This document shows, one piece after another, positions 24,952-34,222 of a DNA stretch of 64,000 nucleotides. Under the pieces are notes generated by a model. That model did no database searches and was not told where the DNA came from. It saw nothing but the letters and a program-made list of their open reading frames with translations. The DNA comes from Cloacibacillus evryensis DSM 19522 (lineage in GTDB: Bacteria; Synergistota; Synergistia; Synergistales; Synergistaceae): contig NZ_KK073872.1 in NCBI RefSeq assembly GCF_000585335.1, forward strand, positions 2,347,283-2,411,282, written 5' to 3'. Numbering within the stretch: position 1 is the stretch's first letter; each line of letters begins with the position of its first letter. The translations under genes and the position numbers were made by a program.

Positions 24952-26169
24952 CTATTCGTATTTGAGCGCGTCTATCGGGTTCAGCAGCGAGGCTTTGTAG
25001 GCCGGGTAGTAGCCGAATCCCACGCCGACCATCGCCGAGAAGAAGAAGGCGAGCACGATCGACATCACCGTGAAGACCGGCGGCGCGGAGGTGAAGGACG
25101 ACAGCGCGTAACCCGCCGCCACGCCAAGCATAATGCCTATCGTTCCTCCGATCATGGAGAGGACGACCGCCTCGATGAGGAACTGCATCCTGATGTCCTT
25201 TTCCGTGGCGCCCACCGCCATCCTGATGCCTATTTCCCTGGTGCGCTCCGTCACCGATACGAGCATGATGTTCATGATCCCGATGCCGCCGACGACGAGC
25301 GAGATGAACGCGATCGAGCCGAGGAGCATCGACATTATGGTCGTCGTCTTGCGGCGCGCCTCAAGCATCTGCGATACGTTGCGCACCGCGAAGTCGTCGG
25401 CGTCGCCTGGCTTTATCCGGTGGCGTTCGCGCAGGAGCGCCTCGGTCTCGTTCTGTATATAGGAAAGGGCCTCCATAGAGACGCCCTTTATGTATATGTT
25501 TCCGATGCGCCCCGCCGTCTTCCAGCGCACGAGCCTCCTCTGCGCCGCGGTCAGCGGCACGAGGACGAAGTCATCCTGGTCGCTGCCCATCGCGGAGAGC
25601 CCCTTCGTCTCGAAGACTCCGACCACCGTGAAGGGGATCTTGTTTATCCTTATCGCCTTTCCCACTGGGTTTTCCCCGGAAAACAGCTTGTCCACGACCG
25701 TCTTGCCGACGACGGCCACCTTGGCGCCCTGGCGCACGTCGCTCGCGTTTATGTCGCGCCCCGATTCGACGTTCCATTCCTGCACGTATGAGTATTCCTT
25801 GGTGCTGCCGACGACGCTCGAACTCCAGTTCGTGTTTTCGTAGATGAGCGTGGCGGACATGTTTATCATCGGCGCCACGGCGTCCACGCCGGAGACCTCT
25901 TTTTCGATCGCCTGGGCGTCGTCGTAGGTTAGGTAGCGCGTGACGCCCGTCGTCGAACGCCCGGGCCGGTCGGGGAAGACCATGATGAAGTTGCTGCCGA
26001 AGGAGGATATCTGCTCGTCGATGCTCTTGTTGGCCCCAGCGCCCACCGCGAAGGCCGCGATGACGGCGGCGACGCCGATGATGATGCCGAGCGCCGTCAG
26101 CATGGAGCGCGTTTTGTTGCGGCGCAGCGCCGTCAGCGATGCGGAGAAGACTTCTGATACGGCGATCAT
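24952..26169 (-). CDS. MacB-type ABC transporter permease
   Basis: A 405-residue FtsX/MacB-fold permease: N-terminal membrane helix (TRSMLTALGIIIGVAAVIAAFAVG, broken over residues 20-43), a periplasmic MacB core domain (about 45-270) and three C-terminal helices including SLVVGGIGIMNIMLVSVTERTREIG split over residues 288-312. In E. coli ATPase and permease are fused; here they are separate genes overlapping by 4 bases (ATGA). With MacA and TolC it would export substrates such as peptides, lipoproteins or macrolides across both membranes. Confidence 0.92.
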   Translation of the reverse strand: MIAVSEVFSASLTALRRNKTRSMLTALGIIIGVAAVIAAFAVGAGANKSIDEQISSFGSNFIMVFPDRPGRSTTGVTRYLTYDDAQAIEKEVSGVDAVAPMINMSATLIYENTNWSSSVVGSTKEYSYVQEWNVESGRDINASDVRQGAKVAVVGKTVVDKLFSGENPVGKAIRINKIPFTVVGVFETKGLSAMGSDQDDFVLVPLTAAQRRLVRWKTAGRIGNIYIKGVSMEALSYIQNETEALLRERHRIKPGDADDFAVRNVSQMLEARRKTTTIMSMLLGSIAFISLVVGGIGIMNIMLVSVTERTREIGIRMAVGATEKDIRMQFLIEAVVLSMIGGTIGIMLGVAAGYALSSFTSAPPVFTVMSIVLAFFFSAMVGVGFGYYPAYKASLLNPIDALKYE

Positions 26170-26867
26170 GCGACCTCCCTCCTTTTTTCGTTTATTTCGT
26201 CTTTCATGATGACGCCGTCGCGAAAGTGAAGTATCCTCTTCGCGTACAGGGCGACGTCGTATTCATGCGTAACTAATATTATCGTCATCCCGTCGTCGTT
26301 GAGGCGGCGAAAGAGCGCCATGATCTCGTCGCTCGTCTTTGAATCGAGGTTGCCCGTCGGTTCGTCCGCCATCAGGATCGGCGCGCGGTTGACGATGCCG
26401 CGCGCGATCGCCACGCGCTGCTGCTGCCCGCCGGAGAGCTGCGATGGTTCGTGATAGAGACGGTCATGCAGCCCCATCTCTATCAGCGCCTCTTTAGCCT
26501 TTTCATGACGCTCCGCGCGCGGCACTCCCGCATACAGCAGGGGCAGCTCGACGTTTTCCAGCGCCGTCGTCTTGGCCAGCAGGTTGAATCCCTGAAAGAC
26601 GAAGCCGATCATCCTGTTTCTGATGTGAGCCAGTTCGTCGCTCCCCATCCCCTCGACGTTGACGCCGTCCAGGAAATATTCCCCGCCGGTCGGGCGGTCA
26701 AGACAGCCGAGGATGTTCATCGTCGTAGATTTTCCCGAGCCGGAGGGGCCCATCATCGCGACGAACTCGCCCTTTTCGACGCTGAGGTCCACGCCGTGAA
26801 GTATTTCTACCTCTTCCGCGCCCAGCGTAAAGCTCTTTTTTATATTCCTGAGCTCGACGAGCGCCAT
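26166..26867 (-). CDS. MacB-type ABC transporter ATPase
   Basis: A 233-residue ABC ATPase of the MacB/LolD group. Walker [10 protein letters not shown] is at about residues 40-48, the signature [14 protein letters not shown] at about 143-156, and Walker [13 protein letters not shown] follows. It starts one base after the macA-like stop and overlaps the permease gene by 4 bases, so the four-gene tripartite system (TolC, MacA, ATPase, permease) is one coupled unit. Confidence 0.95.
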   Translation of the reverse strand: MALVELRNIKKSFTLGAEEVEILHGVDLSVEKGEFVAMMGPSGSGKSTTMNILGCLDRPTGGEYFLDGVNVEGMGSDELAHIRNRMIGFVFQGFNLLAKTTALENVELPLLYAGVPRAERHEKAKEALIEMGLHDRLYHEPSQLSGGQQQRVAIARGIVNRAPILMADEPTGNLDSKTSDEIMALFRRLNDDGMTIILVTHEYDVALYAKRILHFRDGVIMKDEINEKRREVA

Positions 26868-26868
26868 C

Positions 26869-28080
26869 TTATTTTTCCTCTTTGGGAACGATGATGCCCG
26901 TTATTACGCGCTCGCCCTCTTCGACGCCGGAGATTATTTCGGTGTTCTGCCCGTCGGTGATACCCTTTTCGACCTCTATCTTGACCGGCTTTTTCTTTTT
27001 ATCGAGCGTATAGAGGGCGGGCTTCGTCACTTCGGCGACGTTCTGCTTGTGGCCGCCGCCCGGGCCCGGAGGTCCCATTTCGCCTGAGGACTGCCCGTTT
27101 GACGGTTTGAAGCGGAAGGCGCTGTTGGGAACGACGAGAACGTCGTCGCGGTTCTCAAGGATGAGCGAAACGTTGGCCGTCATACCGGGCAGCAGCTTGC
27201 CGTCCGGGTTCTGCACCTTCACGATGACCGTATAGGTGACGACGTTGTCGGTCGTCTCCGGAGACAGGCGCACCTGCGTCACCTTGCCCTCGAAGTTCAG
27301 CGTCGGATAGGTATCGACGTTGAAGGTCGCCGGCTGTCCCTCGTGGACGCCGCCGATATCGGCCTCGTCGACGTTCACCTCGACCTGCATCTGGGTGAGG
27401 TCGCGCGCGATCTCCGCGATCGAAGGCGTCTGGTAGCTCGCGGCGACCGTCTGTCCCTCTTCCACGTTCTTCGCGACGACTACGCCGTCCACCGGCGAAT
27501 ATATCCTCGTGTAATTAAGGTTGATACGTGATTTTTCGAGGGTCGCGCGGTACTGCGCCACCTTCGCCTCCGCCGCCGCGAGGTTCGCCTTCGCCTTGAG
27601 CCAGGTGCTCGTGTCCGCGTCGACGTCGGCCTTCGCGATCAGGTCGCGTTTGGCGAGCTCGCGGGTACGGGCGAGATCCTTGGCCGCCACGTCGAGCGCG
27701 GCCTGCGCGTTGAGCACGTCGGCCTGCGCCGAGGCCACCGTCGCCTGCGCCTGCGCCACCTCCGCCGACTGTGTCGCGGAGTCCATTATGGCTATCAGCT
27801 GCCCCTGTTTGACGCGGCTGTTGTAATCAAAATAAAGTTCCTTGATCGTGCCGGAGATCTGAGTACCGACGTCCACCGTCTCCACGGGGTTCAGCGTGCC
27901 GGTCGCCTGGATCGTCGAGCGCAGGTCCGAACGCACGACCGGGACAGTCTTATATTGTATTTCGCCCTCGCGCGTGTTCAAGAAATAAAATCCTCCGGCG
28001 GCGGCCACCGCCGCGGCGGCTATCAGCGCGGCGAATTTGAGTTTCCCGCCGTTTTTCATTATCTTAATCTTATTCTCCAT
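26869..28080 (-). CDS. macA: MacA-type periplasmic adaptor protein
   Basis: A 403-residue HlyD/AcrA-family adaptor with an N-terminal membrane anchor (AALIAAAAVAAAGGFYFL), lipoyl halves around VDVGTQISGTIKELYFDYN and YSPVDGVVVAKNVEEGQTV, and an alanine-rich alpha-hairpin between them (about 105-190). The beta-barrel and membrane-proximal domains follow, with LLPGMTANVSLILE. ATG 28080 lies 8 bases after GGAGG and overlaps the end of the tolC-like gene by 11 bases. It links the TolC channel to the MacB transporter. Confidence 0.93.
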   Translation of the reverse strand: MENKIKIMKNGGKLKFAALIAAAAVAAAGGFYFLNTREGEIQYKTVPVVRSDLRSTIQATGTLNPVETVDVGTQISGTIKELYFDYNSRVKQGQLIAIMDSATQSAEVAQAQATVASAQADVLNAQAALDVAAKDLARTRELAKRDLIAKADVDADTSTWLKAKANLAAAEAKVAQYRATLEKSRINLNYTRIYSPVDGVVVAKNVEEGQTVAASYQTPSIAEIARDLTQMQVEVNVDEADIGGVHEGQPATFNVDTYPTLNFEGKVTQVRLSPETTDNVVTYTVIVKVQNPDGKLLPGMTANVSLILENRDDVLVVPNSAFRFKPSNGQSSGEMGPPGPGGGHKQNVAEVTKPALYTLDKKKKPVKIEVEKGITDGQNTEIISGVEEGERVITGIIVPKEEK

Positions 28081-29338
28081 ATTTCAGACCTCCCATAGCC
28101 TTCTCAAGGTCGAGCTGTGCCGTTTTGCAGTTATAGAGGGCAAGGACCCTGTTAGCGGACGCCGTGGCGTAGCTGTCGACGGCGTCGGAAATTTCCAGGT
28201 TGTCGCCGACGCCGGCCGCGTAGCGCCCCTCCGCGAGATCGAGCGTCGCCTTCGCGCTGCGTTCCGCTTCCAGCGAAGAGACAAGCGATTCCTTTGCCTC
28301 GCGCAGCGCCTCCCAGGCCTTGCGCACCTCCAGCGTGACGCCGTTGGTCAGGCTCTTCATCTCGGCCTCGGCGGTGCGCAGCTCCGCGCTCGCCTGTTCC
28401 ACCTTGCTCTTCGTGAGTCCGCCGTCAGAGATCGGCACCGAGAGAGAAAGTTTGGCGCTCCATTCGCTGCCGTCGAAGGGCGACGAACCATAGATGTCAT
28501 ATCCGGCAGAGGCGGAGAGCGAGGGAGAAAGTCCCTTCATCTGCACCGTAAGGTTCGTGGAGGCGTATTCGACGCGCCGCTGCTTCGCGATAAGCTCCGG
28601 ACGCTGCTCCATCGCCCTTTTTACGGCTTCGTCCAGCGGCATATTCCATTCTTCATATTCCAGAATGTCGTCCACCTCGCTGATCTCGAGCATCGGCTGC
28701 CCGATGGCGTTCGCAAGATCCGCCCGATACTGCTCCATCGAGGCCTGGCTTTTGACTACCGCCAGCTTTGAGGCCGCAAGGTCTGCCTCGGCTTTCGTCA
28801 CTTCGATCTTCGGCTTCGTGCCGACTTCGTAGTAGGACTGCGCCCATTTAAGGCGTTTTTCAAAATTATCATAACGCGTCCTGGCGACCGCATTCTCACG
28901 CATTGCGCGGTTAAGCCCGTAATAGGCGTTATAGACGTTCTGGATCACGCTCTCGCGCGTGCTCCGGTAATCGGCGTCCGCAGCCTCGGTCGAAAGCTGC
29001 GCGCCCTCCACCTTAGCCTCGCGCCGGCCCCAGTCGCTGATCGACTGCTCAACCTTCACGTTGCCGGAATAGGAACCGCTGTTGTTGTCTCCGGACAGAC
29101 CGCTGCCGCCCCGCGAATACGAGCTTCCCGCCGAAAGCTGCGGCCGCCCCGCGGAGGCCGCCTGCCCGATCGTGGCGCGCTGTGCCGCGATCTTCTCCTC
29201 CGCTGCCATGAGGTCGGGGTTGTTCTTCATCGCCGAGGCCAGACATTCCTCGATCGTAAGCGGCGCCCCCCATGAGGCCGCGGCGCAGAACATCAGCGCC
29301 GCGCAGGCCAGAGGCCATCTTAATGCGGCTATTCTCAT
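28070..29338 (-). CDS. TolC-family outer-membrane efflux protein
   Basis: A 422-residue protein with a signal peptide (about 1-24, ending FCAAASWGA) and the two tandem outer-membrane-efflux repeats, each starting with a pattern like TIEECLASAMKNNPDL and ALREAKESLVSSLEAE. Long helical stretches make up the periplasmic tunnel. It would form the outer channel for the MacAB system encoded just downstream. ATG 29338 fits the AGGAG site; a GTG at 29347 lies too close to it. The gene follows the histidine kinase by about 20 bases. Confidence 0.92.
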   Translation of the reverse strand: MRIAALRWPLACAALMFCAAASWGAPLTIEECLASAMKNNPDLMAAEEKIAAQRATIGQAASAGRPQLSAGSSYSRGGSGLSGDNNSGSYSGNVKVEQSISDWGRREAKVEGAQLSTEAADADYRSTRESVIQNVYNAYYGLNRAMRENAVARTRYDNFEKRLKWAQSYYEVGTKPKIEVTKAEADLAASKLAVVKSQASMEQYRADLANAIGQPMLEISEVDDILEYEEWNMPLDEAVKRAMEQRPELIAKQRRVEYASTNLTVQMKGLSPSLSASAGYDIYGSSPFDGSEWSAKLSLSVPISDGGLTKSKVEQASAELRTAEAEMKSLTNGVTLEVRKAWEALREAKESLVSSLEAERSAKATLDLAEGRYAAGVGDNLEISDAVDSYATASANRVLALYNCKTAQLDLEKAMGGLKYGE

Positions 29339-29356
29339 AAGATACACTCTCCTTCT

Positions 29357-30739
29357 TTACTCAGTATCTTTTCGTGGTATCCTGACGGTGAAGCGGCTGC
29401 CCTCGCCTGGATCGCTCGCGACGGTTATCGTACCGTCGTGCGCCTCGACGATAGCCTTAACTATCGCGAGCCCGATGCCGATGCCGCCGCTCGTCCTCGC
29501 CCGCGACACATCGGTCCTATAGAAGCGTTCAAATATATACGGCAGGTCCGCCGCGCCGATGCCGATGCCGCTGTCGGCCACCTCTATCCTCATCTCGGCG
29601 GCGTCGCTGGACATCGACACCGTGACCGCGCCGCCGGCGTCCGTGTAACGCAGCGCGTTTGAAAGAAGGTTTTCTATCACCTGGCGGATCTTCGCCCCGT
29701 CCATGACCATCATCACATCGGGCTGGATCTCCCGCTTCAGTTCGACGCCCTTGTTCTTATACAGCGGGTCGAATACCAGCGCCGCCCTCTCTATTACCGA
29801 CGAGGCGTCAATATTTTCAAGAGCCAGAGAATGCCCCGCCCCCTCGATGTAAGTAAGCTTCTCCACCTCGCAGATAAGCTGCGAAAGGCGATCGACTTCG
29901 CTGACCGTTAGGCGGATACGTTCCGGCGTAGGCTCCCACACGCCGTCCTCGATCGCTTCGAGGTGGGATTTAATTATAGTCACAGGATTGCGCAGTTCAT
30001 GAGCGATATCGCTTAAGAGCCGCTTACGCAGCTCCTCCTGCGCCTCCAAGCTCTCGCCGAGCCGGTCCACGCTGTCGATCAACGCCTGTAGCTCCGTAAT
30101 ATCCGACTCCATCCGGTCTTCCATGCGATACTTGCCGTGGCTTATCTGCTGCGCGCGCTTTGCCGCGTTCAAAACCGGACGGCTGATGCGGTAGGCCATA
30201 AAGACCGCGATCATCGCGGCGACGACAAGCATCAGGGCGACCGCGTAATACATTATCTTGTTGAATTTGCGCAGAAAACCGCCTTCCGGACTGTTGTTGA
30301 AGGGCAGGCAGGTGAAGCGGACCTCGCCGACCCGGACGCCGTCAATGATTATCTCACGGCTGCTGACCAGCAGGTCTCCTTTGAAGGCCATCGGCTCGGG
30401 ATTTTTATTATGATGCCCCTCCCGCTTCATCATGCGGCTGTACTTACGCACCTCGACGCCCTTTTCGTCAAACAGCTGCACCACCACCATCGGCCAGCGC
30501 AGAAAATCCGATCCCCGCGGAAAGAGGCTGCATCCCTGCCACGATCCGTTTTCAATGTACATTTTGGCAAAAAACTCCGCGACTTCCAGTTCATTCTCAC
30601 GCAGACGCTCGGTGGCGAAGCCGCGGAACTGCCGGTCTAACAGCTCAGAGATGGCGGTCGGGATGACGAGCATACACACGATGACGATCACCATATACTG
30701 AAAAATCAGCTTCGTCTTCAGGGACCGCTTGATATTCAT
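29357..30739 (-). CDS. Sensor histidine kinase (BaeS/CpxA-like)
   Basis: A 460-residue kinase: membrane helix 1 (about 12-30), a periplasmic sensor of about 120 residues, helix 2 (YYAVALMLVVAAMIAVFMAY, about 163-182), a HAMP linker, the H box LSDIAHELRNPVTIIKSHLEA (split here; phosphorylated His in AHELRNP), the N box QVIENLLSNALRYTD, G1 EVADSGIGIG and G2 GGIGIGLAIVK. It would phosphorylate the regulator encoded just upstream, and its gene is followed by the efflux genes, suggesting envelope-stress or drug sensing. Confidence 0.92.
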   Translation of the reverse strand: MNIKRSLKTKLIFQYMVIVIVCMLVIPTAISELLDRQFRGFATERLRENELEVAEFFAKMYIENGSWQGCSLFPRGSDFLRWPMVVVQLFDEKGVEVRKYSRMMKREGHHNKNPEPMAFKGDLLVSSREIIIDGVRVGEVRFTCLPFNNSPEGGFLRKFNKIMYYAVALMLVVAAMIAVFMAYRISRPVLNAAKRAQQISHGKYRMEDRMESDITELQALIDSVDRLGESLEAQEELRKRLLSDIAHELRNPVTIIKSHLEAIEDGVWEPTPERIRLTVSEVDRLSQLICEVEKLTYIEGAGHSLALENIDASSVIERAALVFDPLYKNKGVELKREIQPDVMMVMDGAKIRQVIENLLSNALRYTDAGGAVTVSMSSDAAEMRIEVADSGIGIGAADLPYIFERFYRTDVSRARTSGGIGIGLAIVKAIVEAHDGTITVASDPGEGSRFTVRIPRKDTE

Positions 30740-30745
30740 CGCGCC

Positions 30746-31426
30746 TCACTCCGAGATCTTGTAGCCAAAGCCGTGCACCGTGCGTATGTAGCCGTTCTCA
30801 TGCTCGGGGTCGTAAAGCTTCTTGCGTATATTCTTTATGTAACTGTCGATAGAACGCTCAAAACCGTCATACTCATAGCCGAGCGCATAGGTTATAAGAT
30901 CGTCGCGGCTCCACGTCTTCTCAGGACGCGCAGCCATCTTTGAAAGGATCATAAATTCGTTGCGGGTAAGCGATACCTCTTCGCCGTTCTTCTTGACGGT
31001 AAAGTTTTGCGGGTCTATCACGAGCGAACCGCCCACCGTAATGACATCCGAGCCGCCGCCCTCCGCCGCGCCGTTCTTGCGCAGGTTGGCCCGGACGCGC
31101 GCCATCAGGATCTTGGGCGAAAATGGCTTTACTATATAGTCGTCCGCGCCGGCGTCAAGCCCGGCGACGATGTCGTCCTCTCCGCTCTTTGCCGTCACCA
31201 TGAGGATCGGAGCGTTTGAGCTGCGGCGTATCTCACGGCAAACGTCGGCGCCGGCCATACCCGGAAGCATCAGATCCAGCAGCACCAGGTCAAAAGTGTC
31301 GGAGCGGAACTTGGCAAGCCCCTCCAGGCCGTCCCGCGCGATCTCCGCGCCGTAGCCCTCCCGCTCTATATAGGCCTTTTCGACCTCTGCTATCGCTGAT
31401 TCATCCTCAATAATAAGTATCTTCAT
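30746..31426 (-). CDS. OmpR/PhoB-family response regulator
   Basis: A 226-residue regulator. The receiver domain has the acidic pair DE at 8-9, the phosphate-accepting aspartate in DLVLLDLMLPGM (about residue 52) and the lysine in YIVKPFSP. The C-terminal winged helix (about 130-224) has LTRNEFMILSKMAARPEKTWSR (in two parts) and SIDSYIKNIRKKL for the recognition helix. It stands between the Spy-like gene and the kinase gene and probably controls the whole run down to the MacB permease. Confidence 0.94.
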   Translation of the reverse strand: MKILIIEDESAIAEVEKAYIEREGYGAEIARDGLEGLAKFRSDTFDLVLLDLMLPGMAGADVCREIRRSSNAPILMVTAKSGEDDIVAGLDAGADDYIVKPFSPKILMARVRANLRKNGAAEGGGSDVITVGGSLVIDPQNFTVKKNGEEVSLTRNEFMILSKMAARPEKTWSRDDLITYALGYEYDGFERSIDSYIKNIRKKLYDPEHENGYIRTVHGFGYKISE

Positions 31427-31597
31427 GGCCGCACCGTCGCTCTCCTCGTAAACTTTCTTCGTTAATTATATGCCAGAAATATCTCCTATGTCTCTTTTAC
31501 GGCCGGGACGGATCAAAAAAACCGCCCCGACCTTCCTGTTGGTTTCTATAATAAACGCAAGGGCTCTATGCCGAGCCGCCAGCGATATTTTTACAGC

Positions 31598-32227
31598 CTA
31601 GTTGATTACGCAATTATGCTGCGGGCAAGTTCCCGGCCTGCGGCAGTCGGGGCAATCCCGGTGTGAGCCGCAGAAATCGTGACGTCCCTCCGCCCGTCCG
31701 CGCCGGTGTTCTCCATCCTGCATAAACCTCGCCGGGTCCTTGAGGACCTCCTCAAAACGCGCCTTCGCCTGTTCGCGGCGCGTCTTTGAGGCCTCTTTGT
31801 AAAGCTCGAGCGCCTTTGCCTTATTAGGGTAATCCTTGCTCATCTCCTGGCGGAGCTCGCGCCAGGCGCCGTCGTTATCTCCGCGGCCTCTTCCGCCTTC
31901 GTCACGCCAGCGGCAGCGGCTGTCCTTATCGTGGTTGGCGAGGCAGTCATTGAAACGCTCCGCCATAAAACTCTCTCGAATATCAAGCTCCTTCTCAAAG
32001 AGCTTCCGCGCCTTTGCCTTATCAGGCTTATCCTTGCTAAGTTCGGCTCTGATCTCGCCTTGCAGCTTTTTCAACGCGTCAAATTGTACGCGCTCCTCCT
32101 GCGACAGTTCCCGGCCTCCGTGACGGCGCCCCTCGTGACGCGGAGCGTCTCCGCAAGGCTGATAAGCGGCAGCCGTTCCCGCAATTGCCATAACCATCAA
32201 TAACGCTCCGATGATTTTAACTTTCAT
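31598..32227 (-). CDS. Spy/CpxP-like periplasmic protein with duplicated helical unit
   Basis: A 209-residue exported protein: signal peptide MKVKIIGALLMVMAIAGTAAA, a His/Arg-rich segment, then two copies of a helical unit, KDKPDKAKARKLFEKELDI... (about 63-95) and KDYPNKAKALELYKEASKT... (about 130-160). The C-terminus is rich in Cys and His (CGSHRDCPDCRRPGTCPQHNC), suggesting metal binding. Spy/CpxP-type proteins are periplasmic chaperones or sensors that bind envelope two-component kinases. Position directly ahead of such a system supports that role. It lacks an exact LTxxQ motif, so the family call is by layout. Confidence 0.7.
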   Translation of the reverse strand: MKVKIIGALLMVMAIAGTAAAYQPCGDAPRHEGRRHGGRELSQEERVQFDALKKLQGEIRAELSKDKPDKAKARKLFEKELDIRESFMAERFNDCLANHDKDSRCRWRDEGGRGRGDNDGAWRELRQEMSKDYPNKAKALELYKEASKTRREQAKARFEEVLKDPARFMQDGEHRRGRAEGRHDFCGSHRDCPDCRRPGTCPQHNCVIN

Positions 32228-32504
32228 TCGTTTATTCCTCCCAGAAAAATTTTACCTCGGCGGCCGCCATATTCTAAAACCGGCCGCCTCCCTATCCGCT
32301 GAGGATATGATATCAAGAGGCTATGAAGATTTTATGAACTAAATGTGGGGATTTTGTGAAGGCCGAAACGCCGCCCCCAAACCGACCGGAAAGCCTCCCC
32401 CGGCCGCAGCCATACCGGCACAAAAACCAGCCGGCGGAGGCGCTCCGCGGCGCCGCCCCAAAAACAATTCATAAAGAAAATGGGATGAAATTTCTCTCCC
32501 TTCC
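32228..32504. other. Gene-free stretch between the Spy-like gene and tRNA-Cys
   Basis: No convincing gene. The part near 32228-32340 is the likely promoter region for the minus-strand efflux block, with AT-rich patches such as GAAGATTTTATGAAC that could hold regulator boxes, which I cannot confirm. The part 32370-32460 is very GC-rich with short hairpins. Confidence 0.4.
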
Positions 32505-32533
32505 TTGACACCACAGTCAAGGATTGTTATACT
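32505..32533 (+). promoter_or_regulatory. Promoter of tRNA-Cys
   Basis: TTGACA (32505-32510), 17 bases, TATACT (32528-32533): close to perfect sigma-70 consensus, ending 12 bases before the tRNA. Sequence match. Confidence 0.75.
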
Positions 32534-32545
32534 CTCTTTCGTTAC

Positions 32546-32619
32546 GGCGGCATAGCCAAGTGGTAAGGCAGAGGACTGCAAATCCTTTATCCCCAGTTCG
32601 AGTCTGGGTGCCGCCTCCA
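32546..32619 (+). tRNA. tRNA-Cys (GCA), CCA encoded
   Basis: Cloverleaf: acceptor GGCGGCA/TGCCGCC, D arm with AGCCAAGTGGTAAGGC, anticodon GCA in GGACTGCAAATCC, T arm CCCAG TTCGAGT CTGGG. The discriminator is T (U73) as expected for cysteine tRNA, and the 3' CCA (32617-32619) is encoded. One copy serves Cys codons; selenocysteine tRNA is not in the window. Confidence 0.97.
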
Positions 32620-32880
32620 AATTTTTTTATTTCCCTTAGAAACTATTTGCGAATACTGGTGTTTCCCGCCGTTATAAACTTTTGTTATGGCAGGCGATTT
32701 ATAATACTATGCCGCGCCTTTTGTCCGATGCGGCTCAATAATCGAAAATTATCACAATTGGCACGGATAGAATAAACAAGACTGCGCTTGAATTAACCGC
32801 CCCTTTTCAATTATAATTTCATAGTTTCCTGTTTCCTTTTCCGAAAAAACTCTTTCTGATTATGAAAAGGAGGGATGTAT

Positions 32881-33618
32881 ATGAATCTATTTGATGAGAG
32901 CAACTCTCGGAAAATATTCATAAGACGCCATAATACCGACGGTGCCGCGATAATTGCCGAATGTGAACTTTGCAGGCTCGGCCCGGAGGACATCGAAGAG
33001 ACGGCCGCTCTTCATGATGAAGTGGCCAACGGACTTTCCCGCGATATCTTCGCGGCGAGCCCATACGAGGAGATCGAGCGTTTTCTCGGCAGCGAAGGGC
33101 TGGCGGTCGGCATACGCCATAAAGGAAAGCTCGTCACTGCGCGCACCGTAAAGATGGAACGCAACTGGGTTGAGAAGGAGGTAAAATCCTTTAATGTCGA
33201 ACTTGACGGCGACGAATTCCCCGCCGTCACCGGTTTCTGTGTCGTGGACTGGGAGTTCCGCGGCAACAACGTACAATATCTGACACAGTACCTCGTTGAG
33301 GACATCGTCGCGAGGGAACACACTTCTCTGCTGACGACCGTATCGCCGAAGAATATCTTCAGTCTTGAGAATATACTGACCTGCAATTTCAGGATAATCG
33401 GCATCAAAGAGGTCTATGGAGGCTATCTGCGTTTTATCCTAAAAAAGGACTTCCGCTCGTCGCTGCTGCCGATATGGACGCACGGCCACCTGCAGATCCC
33501 CATCAGAGACAAGGCCGCGCAGATGAAGGCCATCGCCGAGGGATACGCGGGATACAAACTGGTCCGCAAACACAAGAGCGGCTTTCACATCCTCTATGCG
33601 AGGGCGGCGGAGGCGTAG
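32881..33618 (+). CDS. GNAT-like acyltransferase, N-acyl amino acid synthase type layout
   Basis: A 245-residue protein with a GNAT-like domain (about 15-190): LGPEDIEETAALHDEV, GLAVGIRHKGKLVTARTVK, TGFCVVDWEFRGNNVQYLTQYLVEDIVAREH, and a final strand with IGIKEVYGGYLRFILKK. The acetyl-CoA loop is not canonical (RGNNVQ). Substrate unknown. ATG 32881 has AGGAGGG seven bases upstream; the ATG at 32875 overlaps that site. It follows tRNA-Cys by 260 bases and is probably monocistronic. Confidence 0.65.
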   Translation: MNLFDESNSRKIFIRRHNTDGAAIIAECELCRLGPEDIEETAALHDEVANGLSRDIFAASPYEEIERFLGSEGLAVGIRHKGKLVTARTVKMERNWVEKEVKSFNVELDGDEFPAVTGFCVVDWEFRGNNVQYLTQYLVEDIVAREHTSLLTTVSPKNIFSLENILTCNFRIIGIKEVYGGYLRFILKKDFRSSLLPIWTHGHLQIPIRDKAAQMKAIAEGYAGYKLVRKHKSGFHILYARAAEA

Positions 33619-33632
33619 ACGGCGTAGACCGT

Positions 33633-33869
33633 CTATTCGGCCCTGCCGCTCTTTAGCTTGCCGTACAACGAAAATAATTCTGTGATCGGGAAGATGAGCG
33701 TAAGAAGCCTTCTTCCCGAAAACGCCGTAAGCGCTCCTGCCGCCGCCGCGGCGGCTGCGCTTTCTATCGGGTAACTTCTTATTATATTTGCCGGGCTCAT
33801 CTTATCCATAGCCGCGGCGAAATTCTTTTTCGCCTCGGCTAGGTTTGCCGGCTTAGTCCGCGTCTTCAT
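33633..33869 (-). CDS. Small hypothetical protein, YqjK-like position
   Basis: A 78-residue protein with a charged N-terminus (MKTRTKPANLAEAKKNF) and one hydrophobic stretch rich in alanine (about 36-65). I do not recognise a family. It overlaps the upstream holin-X-like gene by 17 bases and occupies the third position of a YqjD-YqjE-YqjK-like set, so it may be a peripheral inner-membrane partner (inference from order). Confidence 0.6.
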   Translation of the reverse strand: MKTRTKPANLAEAKKNFAAAMDKMSPANIIRSYPIESAAAAAAAGALTAFSGRRLLTLIFPITELFSLYGKLKSGRAE

Positions 33870-34170
33870 TTTTTGACTCCGCGCGCTCCGCGCCGCCGTT
33901 ATTCCGCGGCGACGATTTTGATATAAGAGTCATCCCCACCGCGCCGAGCAGCAACGCGACGATGAAGGCGGCCGCGGGGGCTCCGAGCAGGCGGGCGAGC
34001 GTGAGGTACAGCGCGTAGCCGGCCGCCAGCAGGCCGGCGGTAAGCAGCACTCCGCCAAAAAAGAGCATGATGGCGCCGCGCGCGACGATCTGTGCCTGTT
34101 CGCGAAGCTCGCGTCCCTCCGCCTCCATAAGGTCAAAAAAACTCAGCACAAGCTCGGTCAGCCGGCTCAT
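33853..34170 (-). CDS. YqjE/holin-X-like membrane protein
   Basis: A 105-residue protein: an N-terminal amphipathic helix (LTELVLSFFDLMEAEGRELREQ), two membrane helices (about 31-55 and 64-83) and a charged tail. This is the layout of the YqjE / putative actinobacterial holin-X superfamily. In E. coli yqjE follows yqjD, which encodes a ribosome-binding inner-membrane protein; the same order is seen here. Function unknown. Confidence 0.7.
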   Translation of the reverse strand: MSRLTELVLSFFDLMEAEGRELREQAQIVARGAIMLFFGGVLLTAGLLAAGYALYLTLARLLGAPAAAFIVALLLGAVGMTLISKSSPRNNGGAERAESKNEDAD

Positions 34171-34222
34171 TCAGTTGTCCCTCCGTCCAAAGCTGACAGG
34201 AGGTCTCTGTTTTCCCGCGTCA

